Positions 49,629 to 63,001 are shown, counted from the first letter of the stretch. The stretch is 64,000 bases of DNA from AWTP1-18 sp036504515 (GCA_036504515.1 DASXVA010000009.1:310001-374000); one strand, 5' to 3'. Made by a program: numbers and translations. The notes: generated by a model not told the origin, from the letters alone.

Positions 49629-51599
49629 ATGCCTGATCTGAACGACGTTTTCTCTGCTGAGGGCCTGCTGGCCACGGCGATTCCCGGTTTCCGCTTGCGT
49701 TCCCAGCAACGGGAAATGGCCCTGCGTATCGAAGCGGCCATGAAAGAAAACAAGATTTTCGTCGCCGAAGCCGGCACCGGCACCGGCAAGACCTACGCTT
49801 ATCTGGCGCCAGCGCTGCTTTCCGGCGGCAAGATCATCGTTTCCACCGGCACCAAAACCCTGCAGGATCAGCTTTTCAACCGCGACTTGCCCATGGTTCG
49901 CGACGCCCTCAAGGTGGGCGCCACCATTGCCTTGCTCAAGGGCCGCGCCAACTACGTCTGTCCCTACCATCTGGCTCGGGCCCAGCAGGACGGGCGTTTG
50001 CAGAGCAAGGAAGACGTCGGCCACCTGCGCACCATTGCCCGCTTTGCCAAGGTCACCCGCAGTGGCGACAAGGCCGAACTGGCCGCCGTACCCGAGGATT
50101 CCCCGGTCTGGCAATTGGCCACGTCCACCCGGGACAACTGTCTCGGCCAGGATTGCCCCGACCTGAAGGAATGCTTCGTCGCCAACGCCCGCCGCGAGGC
50201 TCTGGTAGCGGATGTGGTGGTGGTCAATCACCACCTTTTCTTTGCCGATGTGATGCTGCGGGATGAAGGCCTGGGTGAGCTGCTGCCTGCCTGCAACGCC
50301 GTCATTTTCGACGAAGCCCACCAGTTGCCCGAAGTGGCCAGCCTGTTTTTCGGCGAAAGCCTGGGCACCGCCCAATTGATCGAGCTGGCCCGGGATAGCC
50401 GCAACGAAGCCATCGCCGAAGCCAAGGATTACCCGCCCTTGCAAGACGCCTGCCGCACCCTGGACAAAGCCGCCCGGGACCTGCGTCTGGCCGTCCGTGC
50501 CGAAAACGCCCGGCTGCCCTTCGAGCGGGTAGGCAACGACAAGGATTTCAACGACTGCCTCGCCACCGTGGCCCAGGCCCTGGGCGGCCTCGCCCGGCAT
50601 CTGGAAGCCCAGGCCGGTCGTTCCGAGGGCATCGACAACTGCGCCCGCCGCACCGGTGAAGTCATGCTCCGCCTCAAGCGCTGGCAGGCCAGCGGCCAGG
50701 TGCCCGCCGGCACCGAGGCAGAAGCCGCCAAGGACGAAGCCTGGGTCAAGTGGATCGAGGTCTACAGCCAGTCCCTGGCCCTCAACATGACACCCCTGTC
50801 CGTGGCCGAAATCTTCCAGCGCCAGCTCGAAGGCTCGCCCCGGGCCTGGATCTTCACCTCCGCCACCTTGGCCGTGGGCAACGACTTTGGCCACTACTGC
50901 GGCGAACTGGGCATCACCGACGCCGACACCGGCCTCTGGGGCAGCCCCTTCGACTACGACAACCACGGCCTGCTGTATTGCCCCAAGGGCATGCCCGAGC
51001 CCAACACGCCGGACTACACCGATGCCGTGGTGGATGCCGCCTGGCCCGCCATCGTTGCCGCCGGCGGTCGCACTTTTGTTCTGTGCACCTCGCTCAAGGC
51101 CATGCGCCGCATACACGAATTGCTCAAGGACAAGCTGGAGCGGGGCGGCCACGACTTTCCCCTGCTGCTGCAAGGGGAAGGCTCCCGCAGCGAACTGCTG
51201 GACCGCTTCCGCCGCGTCGGCAACGCCATCCTCGTCGCCAGCCAAAGCTTCTGGGAAGGGGTGGACGTGCCCGGCGATGCCCTGTCCCTGGTGGTCATCG
51301 ACAAGCTGCCCTTCGCCCCGCCCGACGACCCTGTGCTTTCCGCCCGCATCGAGCACCTGAAAAAGCAGGGCCGCAACGCCTTCTTCGAATACCAATTGCC
51401 CCGAGCCGTCATCAGCATGAAGCAGGGCGCCGGCCGCCTGATCCGGGCCGAAACCGACCGGGGCGTGCTCATGATCTGCGACCCCCGGCTGGTGGAAAAA
51501 CAGTACGGCAAAGCCATCTGGCGCTCCCTGCCGCCCATGAAACGCACCCGGGAAGTGGCCGACGTGGAAGCCTTCTTCGCACCACAAACCGCGGAATAA
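49629..51599 (+). CDS. DinG/YoaA-family Fe-S DNA helicase
   Basis: A 656-residue XPD-like helicase: Walker A AGTGTGKT near residue 50, the cysteines of an Fe-S cluster (CPYHL about 110, and DNCLGQDCPDLKEC about 175-190), DEAH box (FDEAHQL) and a C-terminal helicase motif QGAGRLIR. It unwinds damaged or structured DNA. The ATG at 49629 begins the conserved part; the ORF starts 17 codons earlier. Confidence 0.9.
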   Translation: MPDLNDVFSAEGLLATAIPGFRLRSQQREMALRIEAAMKENKIFVAEAGTGTGKTYAYLAPALLSGGKIIVSTGTKTLQDQLFNRDLPMVRDALKVGATIALLKGRANYVCPYHLARAQQDGRLQSKEDVGHLRTIARFAKVTRSGDKAELAAVPEDSPVWQLATSTRDNCLGQDCPDLKECFVANARREALVADVVVVNHHLFFADVMLRDEGLGELLPACNAVIFDEAHQLPEVASLFFGESLGTAQLIELARDSRNEAIAEAKDYPPLQDACRTLDKAARDLRLAVRAENARLPFERVGNDKDFNDCLATVAQALGGLARHLEAQAGRSEGIDNCARRTGEVMLRLKRWQASGQVPAGTEAEAAKDEAWVKWIEVYSQSLALNMTPLSVAEIFQRQLEGSPRAWIFTSATLAVGNDFGHYCGELGITDADTGLWGSPFDYDNHGLLYCPKGMPEPNTPDYTDAVVDAAWPAIVAAGGRTFVLCTSLKAMRRIHELLKDKLERGGHDFPLLLQGEGSRSELLDRFRRVGNAILVASQSFWEGVDVPGDALSLVVIDKLPFAPPDDPVLSARIEHLKKQGRNAFFEYQLPRAVISMKQGAGRLIRAETDRGVLMICDPRLVEKQYGKAIWRSLPPMKRTREVADVEAFFAPQTAE

Positions 51600-51604
51600 A
51601 CGCC

Positions 51605-51973
51605 GTGCGCCTCGACAAATGGCTCTGGGCCGCCCGCTTCTATAAAACCCGCAGCCTCGCCTCCGACGCCGTGGATGGCGGCAAGGTCAAGCTCGGCGGC
51701 GCCAACGTCAAACCCGCCAAAGACGTAAAACCCGGCGACCGCCTGCACATCCGCGCCGGCGAGCAGGAATACGAAGTCATCGTCGTTGCCCTCAACGAAC
51801 AACGCCGCCCCGCGCCAGAAGCCCGCCTGCTTTACGAAGAAACCGCCGAGAGCCTGGAAAAACGCGCCAAAGAAGCCGAACTACGCAAACTGGCCCCCGT
51901 CCCCGGCGAAGACCAGAGGGGCCGACCCACCAAGCGCGACCGGCGGCAGATGAGCCGGTTTCGGGGCGAATAG
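51605..51973 (+). CDS. hslR: Hsp15-like S4 RNA-binding protein
   Basis: A 122-residue protein with an S4 domain (RLDKWLWAARFYKTRS; DAVDGGKVKLGGANV) and a basic tail, as in Hsp15, which rescues stalled 50S subunits carrying nascent chains. The GTG start is five bases after the helicase stop. Confidence 0.88.
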   Translation: MRLDKWLWAARFYKTRSLASDAVDGGKVKLGGANVKPAKDVKPGDRLHIRAGEQEYEVIVVALNEQRRPAPEARLLYEETAESLEKRAKEAELRKLAPVPGEDQRGRPTKRDRRQMSRFRGE

Positions 51974-52167
51974 CGGCGGTTTTCAAGGCCGTTCAAGGAA
52001 TGGCGCTTTGGCGCAGTGTTTTCGGATAATCGAAATACATGGGGCCATCAGAATATTTGGCTAAATTGATACCGCATGGTTGAGCGGTATTTTTTGATGG
52101 TCGCCATTTTTCAGGCTTATGTATTCTGATTTTTGGAAATCACTGTGGCTTTTGCAAAATCCGGAGT
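51974..52167. other. Intergenic stretch before the TIR island
   Basis: No gene or RNA structure was recognised. Composition shifts to AT-rich here. Together with 52168-52474 it makes about 500 bases without an intact gene. Confidence 0.5.
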
Positions 52168-52428
52168 TCATTCTTGAGAGATCGCTCCGCCCAGCAGCAA
52201 GCCCTGATCCAGCAATTCCTGAACAATTGCGGCCTGATGCTTGTCCCGGCGACGCTTTGGCTCCGGGCGATCCTGAGCCTTGTCGGCCATCCAGCGTTTG
52301 AACTCGCAAAAGATTTCCGGTGCAATGGTGCGCATCATTGCCATCTGGCCCGTTGCTGAAACCACCATGTGTTCAAAACGCGGTGCGTCGGTAAGAACCG
52401 AAGCCCGTATCGCCTGTACCGGCCACAA
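52168..52428 (-). pseudogene. Possible remnant of a nucleotidyltransferase-like gene
   Basis: An 86-codon minus-strand ORF: FEHMVVSATGQMAMMRTIAP, CEFKRWMADKAQDRPEPKRR, QAAIVQELLDQGLL. The pattern of a conserved P-x-R/F-x-x-H-x-x-V followed by a K/R-rich helix and a DL-x-QA-type end recalls the C-terminal part of GSU2403-type nucleotidyltransferases. No catalytic part is present and the TIR gene lies directly upstream, so it looks like a cut-off fragment. The assignment is weak. Confidence 0.35.
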
Positions 52429-52474
52429 ATCATCTTCATCGGCGGAAAAGCGGAAAGGGTGGGGGCATCAGTCC

Positions 52475-53626
52475 CTATAAAGGCTTTGCTGCCAACGTGT
52501 GCAGGCCATTAGGCTTAAGCACGTCCAGTAGGTCGTAATAGGAAACATCGACGCTCCAACTTCCCATTGCATATGGTCCTACTTGGTAAGGCGAGAAAAG
52601 AAATGTGAAGTGATCTGGACTAACAGTGAAAGCAGTGAAGTTATCCAGATTCTCTCCAGCACCTTCGTTGAACCACTTTAGAGCGTCGCCATCAGGTTTC
52701 TCCCCGATTCGGCTCCAGTAGTCTCGGCTCAGTCCTGCAATGCAAAGTTCGCTTACACGCTTAAGTGCTGCACTCATCTCAATAAAGAAATCCTCAAGAT
52801 TCAGGATGTAGATTCGATCAAGTAAAGCAAAGTTGTACGTCTCAAAGTAAGAGTTTGGATGTGCTGCTCCAGCACCGTACCAGCCAATGTCATAGGTCAG
52901 ACTTAACAAGCGATCTGTTGCGTGTACGATGCCAAATCCATCCCAGCGGCCGTTCATGGATGTAAAACGGCTGCGATTTTCGAACAAGTCTGGAGATTGG
53001 TCCCACGGTTTTTGTCGTGATTCAAGAAGTACCCTAGTAGCACGACCACCGAAGAATAGAGTCAATTCATTTGCAAACTCAGGGAGTGAAGCGGACTCGA
53101 ATCTTGGATACTCAACCCTGGTGTCGTGTCCGGGAGTACCTTCCCACTGGTCTTCTCCCCTTTCCGTAAATACCTGAAAGGGGCCAACGCTAAGTCCTTG
53201 TGCTAACTCGACGGACTGTTGCTCTGCAGCGAGTTTGAGAGATGCTCGTACCTGCTCCCATGCGCCTTGAATACTCAGGTCGACGTACTGCAAACGCCGA
53301 GCAATTTGGTCAGGTACGTCACATGGTTCCAGTAGCAGCGGAATGACGTATATGTCTGTGGGCTGCTTGTATCTCAGGCGCTCAATTGCTTCGTTTGCTT
53401 CTCGTTGAACAAATCCTCGTTTACTGACGCTTCGCTTGCTTAGCAGCAGAATAACGACGTGGGCATCGCTAAGCGCTTTCTCAATTTCAGCATCCCAGTT
53501 TTGGCCAGGAAGAAGTTTTTTCACATCCATCCACGGAGATGTGCCTTCTTGCGCGAGAAGGTCATAATATTTCAGTGCTAATTCGCGATCTTCGCTTGAG
53601 TAACTGATAAACACGCTAAGCAACAC
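52475..53626 (-). CDS. TIR-domain protein with a DUF3298/RsiV-like C-terminus
   Basis: A 383-residue soluble protein. Residues 1-130 form a TIR domain (VFISYSSEDRELA; WMDVKKLLPGQNW; the candidate NADase Glu is E76 in GFVQREANEA). Residues about 150-383 resemble the DUF3298 fold: YDIGWYGAGAAHPN and FTFLFSPYQVGPYAMG are typical. Bacterial TIR proteins often degrade NAD during phage infection; here the second half would be the sensor or activator. It starts with GTG eight bases after GGAG. A WYL protein is encoded 109 bases upstream on the same strand. The unusual domain pair and AT-richer sequence suggest acquisition by transfer. Confidence 0.8.
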   Translation of the reverse strand: MLLSVFISYSSEDRELALKYYDLLAQEGTSPWMDVKKLLPGQNWDAEIEKALSDAHVVILLLSKRSVSKRGFVQREANEAIERLRYKQPTDIYVIPLLLEPCDVPDQIARRLQYVDLSIQGAWEQVRASLKLAAEQQSVELAQGLSVGPFQVFTERGEDQWEGTPGHDTRVEYPRFESASLPEFANELTLFFGGRATRVLLESRQKPWDQSPDLFENRSRFTSMNGRWDGFGIVHATDRLLSLTYDIGWYGAGAAHPNSYFETYNFALLDRIYILNLEDFFIEMSAALKRVSELCIAGLSRDYWSRIGEKPDGDALKWFNEGAGENLDNFTAFTVSPDHFTFLFSPYQVGPYAMGSWSVDVSYYDLLDVLKPNGLHTLAAKPL

Positions 53627-53735
53627 GATTAATCTCCAGCAATACTGCGGTTATAAATTCCATGATGACCAACGTTGAATTAGCGGATTGATGCAGATTT
53701 TCGCGACAGGTCGGATGTAATGTTGTTGGGCTTTG

Positions 53736-54029
53736 CTAGGAAACAACAATAATTTGATGATCCCAAGAACTGTGCTTACCTGATGGGAAAGTGCGCTTTC
53801 CTAGAAACATCTCAGCTGTGACGCGAAGTTCGGAAATTTTTGGTAAGTCAAAACGTCGCCACTCAGGAATGCCACCAGAATTACTGCTACCGCCGACTTG
53901 GTAACCGAGAACCTGCAAAACACCACCATTAATGCCGAGGACGTGAGGTTCTATGAGCCGGGGATGGCCGCTGTACGAAAATTCAATTAGCACTTTATTC
54001 AAGATTGCTTGCTCAATTGCGCGCTTCAT
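53736..54029 (-). CDS. Small WYL-domain-like protein
   Basis: A 97-residue protein matching a single WYL domain (IEFSYSGHPRLIEPHVLG; EWRRFDLPKISEL). WYL domains bind nucleic acids or nucleotides and regulate many defence systems. No helix-turn-helix is attached. An AAAGGAG site precedes the ATG at 54029; the ORF extends 13 codons further but without likeness. It is probably co-transcribed with the TIR gene. Confidence 0.65.
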   Translation of the reverse strand: MKRAIEQAILNKVLIEFSYSGHPRLIEPHVLGINGGVLQVLGYQVGGSSNSGGIPEWRRFDLPKISELRVTAEMFLGKRTFPSGKHSSWDHQIIVVS

Positions 54030-54258
54030 CTCGACGCTCCTTTTGTAGGTACAACGGTCATGTGACAAAAGAAAATTGCTTTACAACAAAGAGGCTCAGC
54101 AGTGTTTATACAGAATATTGAAGTTGAACTAAGTTAATGTTTTTCAATGATTTAATGTTCCGTTTGTCAGTATAGTAATCCAATATACCAGATGCATTTC
54201 CAGTGGCTGCTTGGAGGCAAATAGGGTAATAGTCGGCTTCTGGTACTTAGCCGCCCAC

Positions 54259-54273
54259 AGGCACAGTTATCGC
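54259..54273 (+). promoter_or_regulatory. sigma-54-like promoter of nifF
   Basis: AGGCACAGTTATCGC keeps GGCAC and GG-N10-GC, with TCGC for TTGC. It would give a start near 54284. No exact TGT-N10-ACA was found in the 54030-54258 stretch, which otherwise shows nothing. Confidence 0.55.
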
Positions 54274-54352
54274 TATAAGTATTCAGCACACTTAATCTTG
54301 TCACTTCCCCGACAAGCCACTCCTTTCCTGAACCCTGCGACCCCAATCCACC

Positions 54353-54913
54353 ATGAGCAAAATCGGCATATTTTTTGGTACTGAAACCGGTACGACCCGC
54401 TTGATCGCTAAGAAAATTCACAAGCAGTTGGGCGACGAGATCGCTGACAAGCCGGTGAATGTGAATCGCATCGCTCCGGCGGAGATGACGGCCTACGACG
54501 TGCTGATTTTGGGCACGCCCAGCTACGGCATTGAGGAAATCCCGGGCAAGACGGCGGGTTGTCTTGAGGCCAATTGGGAGGAATTTCTGGCCCAGGTGAC
54601 CGATGCGGACAAGGCTGCCTTTGTGGGCAAGCGCATCGCCTTCTTCGGCCTGGGGGCGCAGGAGCGGTATTCGGACCGTTTTGCCAGTTCCCTGATGCGG
54701 CTCTATGAGGTGTTCAAGGGTTACGGGGCCGAGATCATTGGCGACGACTGGAGCACGGAGGGTTACACCTACGCCCATTCCGCTGCGGCGGTGGGGGACA
54801 AGTTTGTGGGGCTGGTGATCGACCAGCGCACCCAGGGCATGTTTACCGACGAACGCATCGACACCTGGCTGGGCCGGGTGAAGCCGCTGCTGGTGGAAAA
54901 GCTTTCGGGCTGA
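54353..54913 (+). CDS. nifF: NifF, nitrogenase flavodoxin
   Basis: A 186-residue flavodoxin: FMN phosphate loop FGTETGTTR near the start, then LGTPSYG and FFGLGAQERY. Length and the loop YTYAHSAAAVGDKFVGL are of the long-chain, NifF type. It carries electrons to nitrogenase reductase. A sigma-54-like promoter lies about 80 bases upstream. Confidence 0.9.
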   Translation: MSKIGIFFGTETGTTRLIAKKIHKQLGDEIADKPVNVNRIAPAEMTAYDVLILGTPSYGIEEIPGKTAGCLEANWEEFLAQVTDADKAAFVGKRIAFFGLGAQERYSDRFASSLMRLYEVFKGYGAEIIGDDWSTEGYTYAHSAAAVGDKFVGLVIDQRTQGMFTDERIDTWLGRVKPLLVEKLSG

Positions 54914-54958
54914 TTCGCCGGTTTTCTGCCGCTACCCCTGCGCAATGCTTGGGTGGCG

Positions 54959-55005
54959 TGACACGGGGGCAGGATGACACGGGGGCGTTGGCCCCCGTTT
55001 GTTTT
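54959..55005 (+). terminator. nifF terminator with tandem repeat
   Basis: ACGGGGGC pairs with GCCCCCGT around GTTG, followed by TTGTTTT. The left arm lies in the second of two direct copies of TGACACGGGGGC (54959-54970 and 54975-54986); the first copy could pair with the same right arm. Confidence 0.75.
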
Positions 55006-55011
55006 GCTACG

Positions 55012-56184
55012 TCAGGCCCGATGGGCCAACAATCTTCCTGCGACCTGTTGCTTGAAGAAGGGCAGGTGGTTACTGACCCGCAGGGCCAGTTTGCGGGCCA
55101 GTTTGGCGGGGGCGCTGTCGTCGGTGAATAGGGTGGCGACAGCGTTGGTGGAGAGGAACAGGGGCAGGGTGGCGAGACGATGGGTACGCTCGTACCGGGC
55201 AAGGCCCACGGGGTTGCCGATGTCCTGACCGCTCTTGATTGCGGCGAGGATTTCCTTGCCCAAAGTTTCCTGGCTAATCAGACCGAAGTTGAAGCCGTGG
55301 GCCGTGACAGGGTGCATGCCGACGGCGGCATCCCCGGCCAGGGCAAAACGCTGGCCGACAAAACGGTGGGCATAAACGCCGACCAAGGGGTAGCCAAAAC
55401 GTTCGCTGACCAGCTTCATGGCGCCGCAACGGTGTTTGAGGCGGCGTTCCATTTCCCGGGCGAATTCGGTTTCATCCAGGGCCATATTGCGGGCATGTTC
55501 ATGGCCGGGCAGGGTCATCACCACGGAGGTGACGTTGCCGTTGCAAGGCAGCAAAGCCACAGTCTGGCCGTAGTCGAACCATTCCAGGGCCACATGGTTG
55601 TGGGGCTTTTCGTGTTCCATGCGGCAGACCATCATGGTCCGGCCAAAGTCGTGCATGGAAGCGCCAATGCCCATCAGGCGGCGGGTTTCGGAAAAACGGT
55701 TGTCGGCGGCGACCACCAGCCTGGCGCTGAAGGTTTCGCCGGTGGAGGTGCGAACCCGGGCGCTATCGACGCCGGTGTTGATGGCGGCAAGGCTGCGGTT
55801 ATCCAGCAGCGTGATGTTGTCGCAGGCAGCAACGCCATCCCACAACGCTTGGCGAATGGCGTGGTTGGGAATGAGATAGCCGAGGGGATCGTCGGATTTG
55901 GCCGGGGGCGTGAAGTTGAGGGCGTAGGCGGAACTGCCGTCTTCCACCTGGGCCTTGGCGAGAACGGAAACCTCGGGAGACAGGGCTTCGGCCAGACCTA
56001 GGCCCTTGAGCAGGCCCATGGAATGGTGGGTGAGGGCGATTTCCCGGCCGTCAAACTTGGGGCTGGCGATCTCGTTGCGGGTCTGTCGTTCGACGATACC
56101 GATCTTCAAACCCGAGTCCCGCAGGCCCAGGGCAAGGCTCAAACCGGCAGGGCCGGCACCAATGATCAGCAGGTCGAAGTCCAT
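55012..56184 (-). CDS. ubiM: UbiH/UbiM-family FAD-dependent ubiquinone hydroxylase
   Basis: A 390-residue flavoprotein with a GxGxxG FAD motif (IIGAGPAGLSLALG), and RFALAGDAAVGMHPVTAHGFN late, both of the UbiH/UbiF/VisC family. It hydroxylates the quinone ring during ubiquinone synthesis. The UbiM name is by overall likeness; UbiH or UbiF activity cannot be excluded. Confidence 0.78.
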   Translation of the reverse strand: MDFDLLIIGAGPAGLSLALGLRDSGLKIGIVERQTRNEIASPKFDGREIALTHHSMGLLKGLGLAEALSPEVSVLAKAQVEDGSSAYALNFTPPAKSDDPLGYLIPNHAIRQALWDGVAACDNITLLDNRSLAAINTGVDSARVRTSTGETFSARLVVAADNRFSETRRLMGIGASMHDFGRTMMVCRMEHEKPHNHVALEWFDYGQTVALLPCNGNVTSVVMTLPGHEHARNMALDETEFAREMERRLKHRCGAMKLVSERFGYPLVGVYAHRFVGQRFALAGDAAVGMHPVTAHGFNFGLISQETLGKEILAAIKSGQDIGNPVGLARYERTHRLATLPLFLSTNAVATLFTDDSAPAKLARKLALRVSNHLPFFKQQVAGRLLAHRA

Positions 56185-56292
56185 AAAGTCTCTCGCACAG
56201 GCAATAAAAGCTGCGCACTGTAGGGCGGCTGGGGAATGTTGGTCTTGATGCGGGTCAAGCGTTCCTGCCGCTGGGGTTGATTTGGTGGTCGG

Positions 56293-57837
56293 TCAGGAAG
56301 AGCAACTGACCTCAATGGATTCACTGCCTTCCGGCGGCGGGGCGGCATAGGCTTCCTGGCCGGGGAGTTCGTCGAAGGGATGGGCCAGTACCTTGAGCAG
56401 ACGCTCGATTTCGCTGTTGTCGCCGGCCTGGGCGAGTTCAATGGCACGCTGGGCCAGGTGGTTGCGCAGCACATAGCGGGGATTCGCCTTGTTCATGGCG
56501 GCGGCCCGGGCGGCATCGTCGGTGTTGCCCTCCGCCAGCAGCCGGGCGCGGTAGTCGGCGAGCCAGCTGTCGAAGGCTTCAATGTCGAGCATGGTGTCCC
56601 GCAGGCTGGGCGTTGTGGCTGAAACGGGGGCTGAAGCGGTGCTATTGCCGCTGCTGATGTTTGCCAGCCGGCGGAAGCTGTCGGTGAAGTCGCAGCGGCT
56701 CTGGTGCATCAGGGCCAGCAGGGTTTCTATCAGCTTGTTGTCCCCTTCGCGGACTTCCTTGAACCCGAGTTTGTCGGCCCAGAGCCGGGCGGCGGTATCG
56801 CGGAAAACCGGGGTGAAGCTGCGGTAAAGCTCCTGGGCGATTTCCACGGCCTGATCCTGATCGTCGGAAAGCAGGGGCAGGGTGGCTTGCAGCAGGCGGG
56901 AGCAGTTCCAATGGGCGATCTGGGGCTGGTTGCCGTAGGCGTATCGGCCCGCGTCGTCGGAATGGTTGCAGATGTGGTCCCACTGGAAGGAGTCGAGAAA
57001 GCCGAAGGGGCCGTAGTCGATGGTGAGGCCGAGGATGGAAAAATTGTCCGTGTTCATGACGCCGTGGCAAAAGCCCACGGCCTGCCATTGCGCCGCCATT
57101 TTGGCGGTGCGGGCGACAACTTCCTTCAACCAGGCGGCGTAGCGGGCCGGGGCGTCGGTGATGGTCAGCAACTCGGGGAAGTGTTCCTCGATAACGTGGT
57201 CGGCTAGAGGCTTGAGGTGCTCGAACTGGCCCCGGTGGTAGAAAAACTCGAAGTGGCCGAAGCGCACAAAGCTGGGGGCGATGCGACAGACCACGGCAGC
57301 GGTTTCCGCCGTTTCGCGATAGACCGGCTCGGGCGATCCCACCAGGCTCAGGCTGCGGGTGGTGGCAATGCCCAGACCGTGCATGGCTTCGGCGCAGAGG
57401 TATTCGCGGATCGATGAACGCAACACCGCGCGGCCATCGGCACCACGGGAATAGGGCGTGCGCCCCGCGCCCTTGAGTTGCAGTTCCCAACGTTGACCGT
57501 TTTTGTCCCGGACTTCGGCAATCATCAAGGCCCGGCCATCCCCCAGTTGGCGCACGAACACGCCGAATTGGTGACCAGCATAGACCGAGGCCAGAGGGGC
57601 GTAATCCGGCCAGGAGGCGTTGCCGCTGAGTGCGGCCAATAATTCGGCGCTGTTCTCGGGCGGCAGGCCCAGTTCCACTGCCAAGGTCTGGTTGAGATGC
57701 AGCAACTGGGCATCGGGCAGGGGCGCAGGAGCTACAGCTTGATGGTAAGGCGCGCCGAGGGCTGCATAGCGCGGTGCTGCTGGGGGCAGGGCGACTTGGG
57801 CCGGAGTGGCCGTTGTCGCGGTGGAATTTGGGGTCAT
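56293..57837 (-). CDS. selO: SelO (YdiU), protein adenylyltransferase pseudokinase
   Basis: A 514-residue protein with SelO landmarks: YAGHQFGVFVRQLGDGRA, LQLKGAGRTPYSRGADGRAV, and the C-terminal Cys near the end (SCSS). It transfers AMP to Ser, Thr or Tyr of target proteins, in oxidative stress. The ATG at 57837 was preferred to the GTG five codons upstream. Confidence 0.92.
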   Translation of the reverse strand: MTPNSTATTATPAQVALPPAAPRYAALGAPYHQAVAPAPLPDAQLLHLNQTLAVELGLPPENSAELLAALSGNASWPDYAPLASVYAGHQFGVFVRQLGDGRALMIAEVRDKNGQRWELQLKGAGRTPYSRGADGRAVLRSSIREYLCAEAMHGLGIATTRSLSLVGSPEPVYRETAETAAVVCRIAPSFVRFGHFEFFYHRGQFEHLKPLADHVIEEHFPELLTITDAPARYAAWLKEVVARTAKMAAQWQAVGFCHGVMNTDNFSILGLTIDYGPFGFLDSFQWDHICNHSDDAGRYAYGNQPQIAHWNCSRLLQATLPLLSDDQDQAVEIAQELYRSFTPVFRDTAARLWADKLGFKEVREGDNKLIETLLALMHQSRCDFTDSFRRLANISSGNSTASAPVSATTPSLRDTMLDIEAFDSWLADYRARLLAEGNTDDAARAAAMNKANPRYVLRNHLAQRAIELAQAGDNSEIERLLKVLAHPFDELPGQEAYAAPPPEGSESIEVSCSS

Positions 57838-58005
57838 GTCGGGGCCTTGCACTCTGTAGGGGTGGGCCGTCGTTGCAGCCCTTGGGCTCAGTCTAGCAGC
57901 GGAGCCACTGGCTGCCTTGCAATGATTTTTTATCGGGTCGATAGCTGTCTCACGTGCTGAGACTTTACCCCGTCAAGATGGCCTCACTTTCACTAGGAGA
58001 CCGCC

Positions 58006-58128
58006 ATGAATCACTGCCACAACACCGAAACCTTTTACGCCGCCCCGACCTTGCCTGCCTTTGATGTGGATACTGCCGTGTTCTGCCTGGTGACAGCGAT
58101 CAGCCTGGTAGTGATGCTGGGGCTTTGA
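58006..58128 (+). CDS. Possible 40-residue single-pass membrane protein
   Basis: A 40-residue ORF with a strong AGGAG site nine bases before its ATG. The first ~20 residues are polar (MNHCHNTETFYAAP), the last ~20 hydrophobic (FCLVTAISLVVMLGL), with GL at the end. It lies between divergent selO and hrpA. No homologue is known to me; the ribosome site and the clean membrane segment make it a plausible small gene. Confidence 0.45.
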   Translation: MNHCHNTETFYAAPTLPAFDVDTAVFCLVTAISLVVMLGL

Positions 58129-58261
58129 TTGCTACGGGAACTTGGTCGGCGCTGCTCTTGGGCCGGTAAAATGACCTCATTCCGAATAGCAAGGTTGCGG
58201 CCATCACCAGAGCCGGGCCGACCAAGACAATCATTCCGATGCTGCATTTTCCACAAGCCGT

Positions 58262-62200
<3,939 letters not shown>

Positions 62201-62227
62201 TCAACAATGACCGCTAAAGGAGAAATC

Positions 62228-62986
62228 ATGGGCTTTGGTGCCATCATCATCGGCGACGAAATCATTCGTGGAAAACGGCAGGACAAGCATTTCTCCACCT
62301 TGGTTGAGATGCTCAAAAAGCGCGGTCTGGTGCTGGATTGGTCCCTCTATATGGGGGATAACCGAACCCGCCTGATCAATACTCTGAAGAACAGTTTTGC
62401 TACGGATGACGTGGTATTCAGCTTCGGTGGTATCGGCGCCACACCCGATGACCACACGCGGCAATCGGCGGCAGCGGCGGCGGGCGTCGAATTGGAACTG
62501 CATCCCGATGCCGAGCGGGAAATCCGCGCCCGCTTTGCGGAAACGAATACCGAGGTGACTGCTCAGCGTTTGGAGTTGGGAACCTATCCCCGGGGCAGTC
62601 GCATCATTCCCAATCCCTACAACCGGATTCCCGGGTTTTCCTATGGGGATCACCATTTTGTGCCCGGCTTTCCGCAGATGGCCTGGCCCATGGTGGAGTG
62701 GGTGCTGGACACTTATTACGCCGACCGTTTCCATCTGGTGAATGAAACCGAAAAGGCCATTCTGGTGTGGGAGGGCATGGAGGGCACCATGATTCCGCTG
62801 ATGAAGCGCATCGAGGCTGAGTTTCCCGGCAGCACGGTGTTCAGTCTGCCCAGTCTTGGTGATGCTGAAACTCGTCGTCATGTGGAACTGGGGGTGCGGG
62901 CAACGCCTGAGGCGGTAACGGCGGCCATGGCGATCATCCGGCAAGAGATTCCGGCCCTGGGTTTCAGTTTTTCCGAAAAACCATAA
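62228..62986 (+). CDS. CinA/MoaB-like molybdopterin-binding-fold protein
   Basis: A 252-residue protein: MGFGAIIIGDEIIRGKRQD at the start and VFSFGGIGATPDDHT, matching the MoaB/Mog and CinA N-terminal fold. The CinA deamidase domain is absent. AAAGGAG precedes the ATG at 62228. Despite the fold name, a role in molybdenum metabolism is not implied. Confidence 0.85.
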   Translation: MGFGAIIIGDEIIRGKRQDKHFSTLVEMLKKRGLVLDWSLYMGDNRTRLINTLKNSFATDDVVFSFGGIGATPDDHTRQSAAAAAGVELELHPDAEREIRARFAETNTEVTAQRLELGTYPRGSRIIPNPYNRIPGFSYGDHHFVPGFPQMAWPMVEWVLDTYYADRFHLVNETEKAILVWEGMEGTMIPLMKRIEAEFPGSTVFSLPSLGDAETRRHVELGVRATPEAVTAAMAIIRQEIPALGFSFSEKP

Positions 62987-63001
62987 ATGGGACAGACGGC
63001 A

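Noticed and set aside
49581..51587. 668-codon minus-strand ORF opposite the DinG-like helicase
   Set aside because: It mirrors the helicase over its whole length, a product of GC-rich codon use, with no recognisable domains of its own.
54204..54218. Second GG-N10-GC match upstream of nifF
   Set aside because: The -12 part reads AGGC and the -24 part TGGCTG, a poorer fit than the site at 54259-54273.
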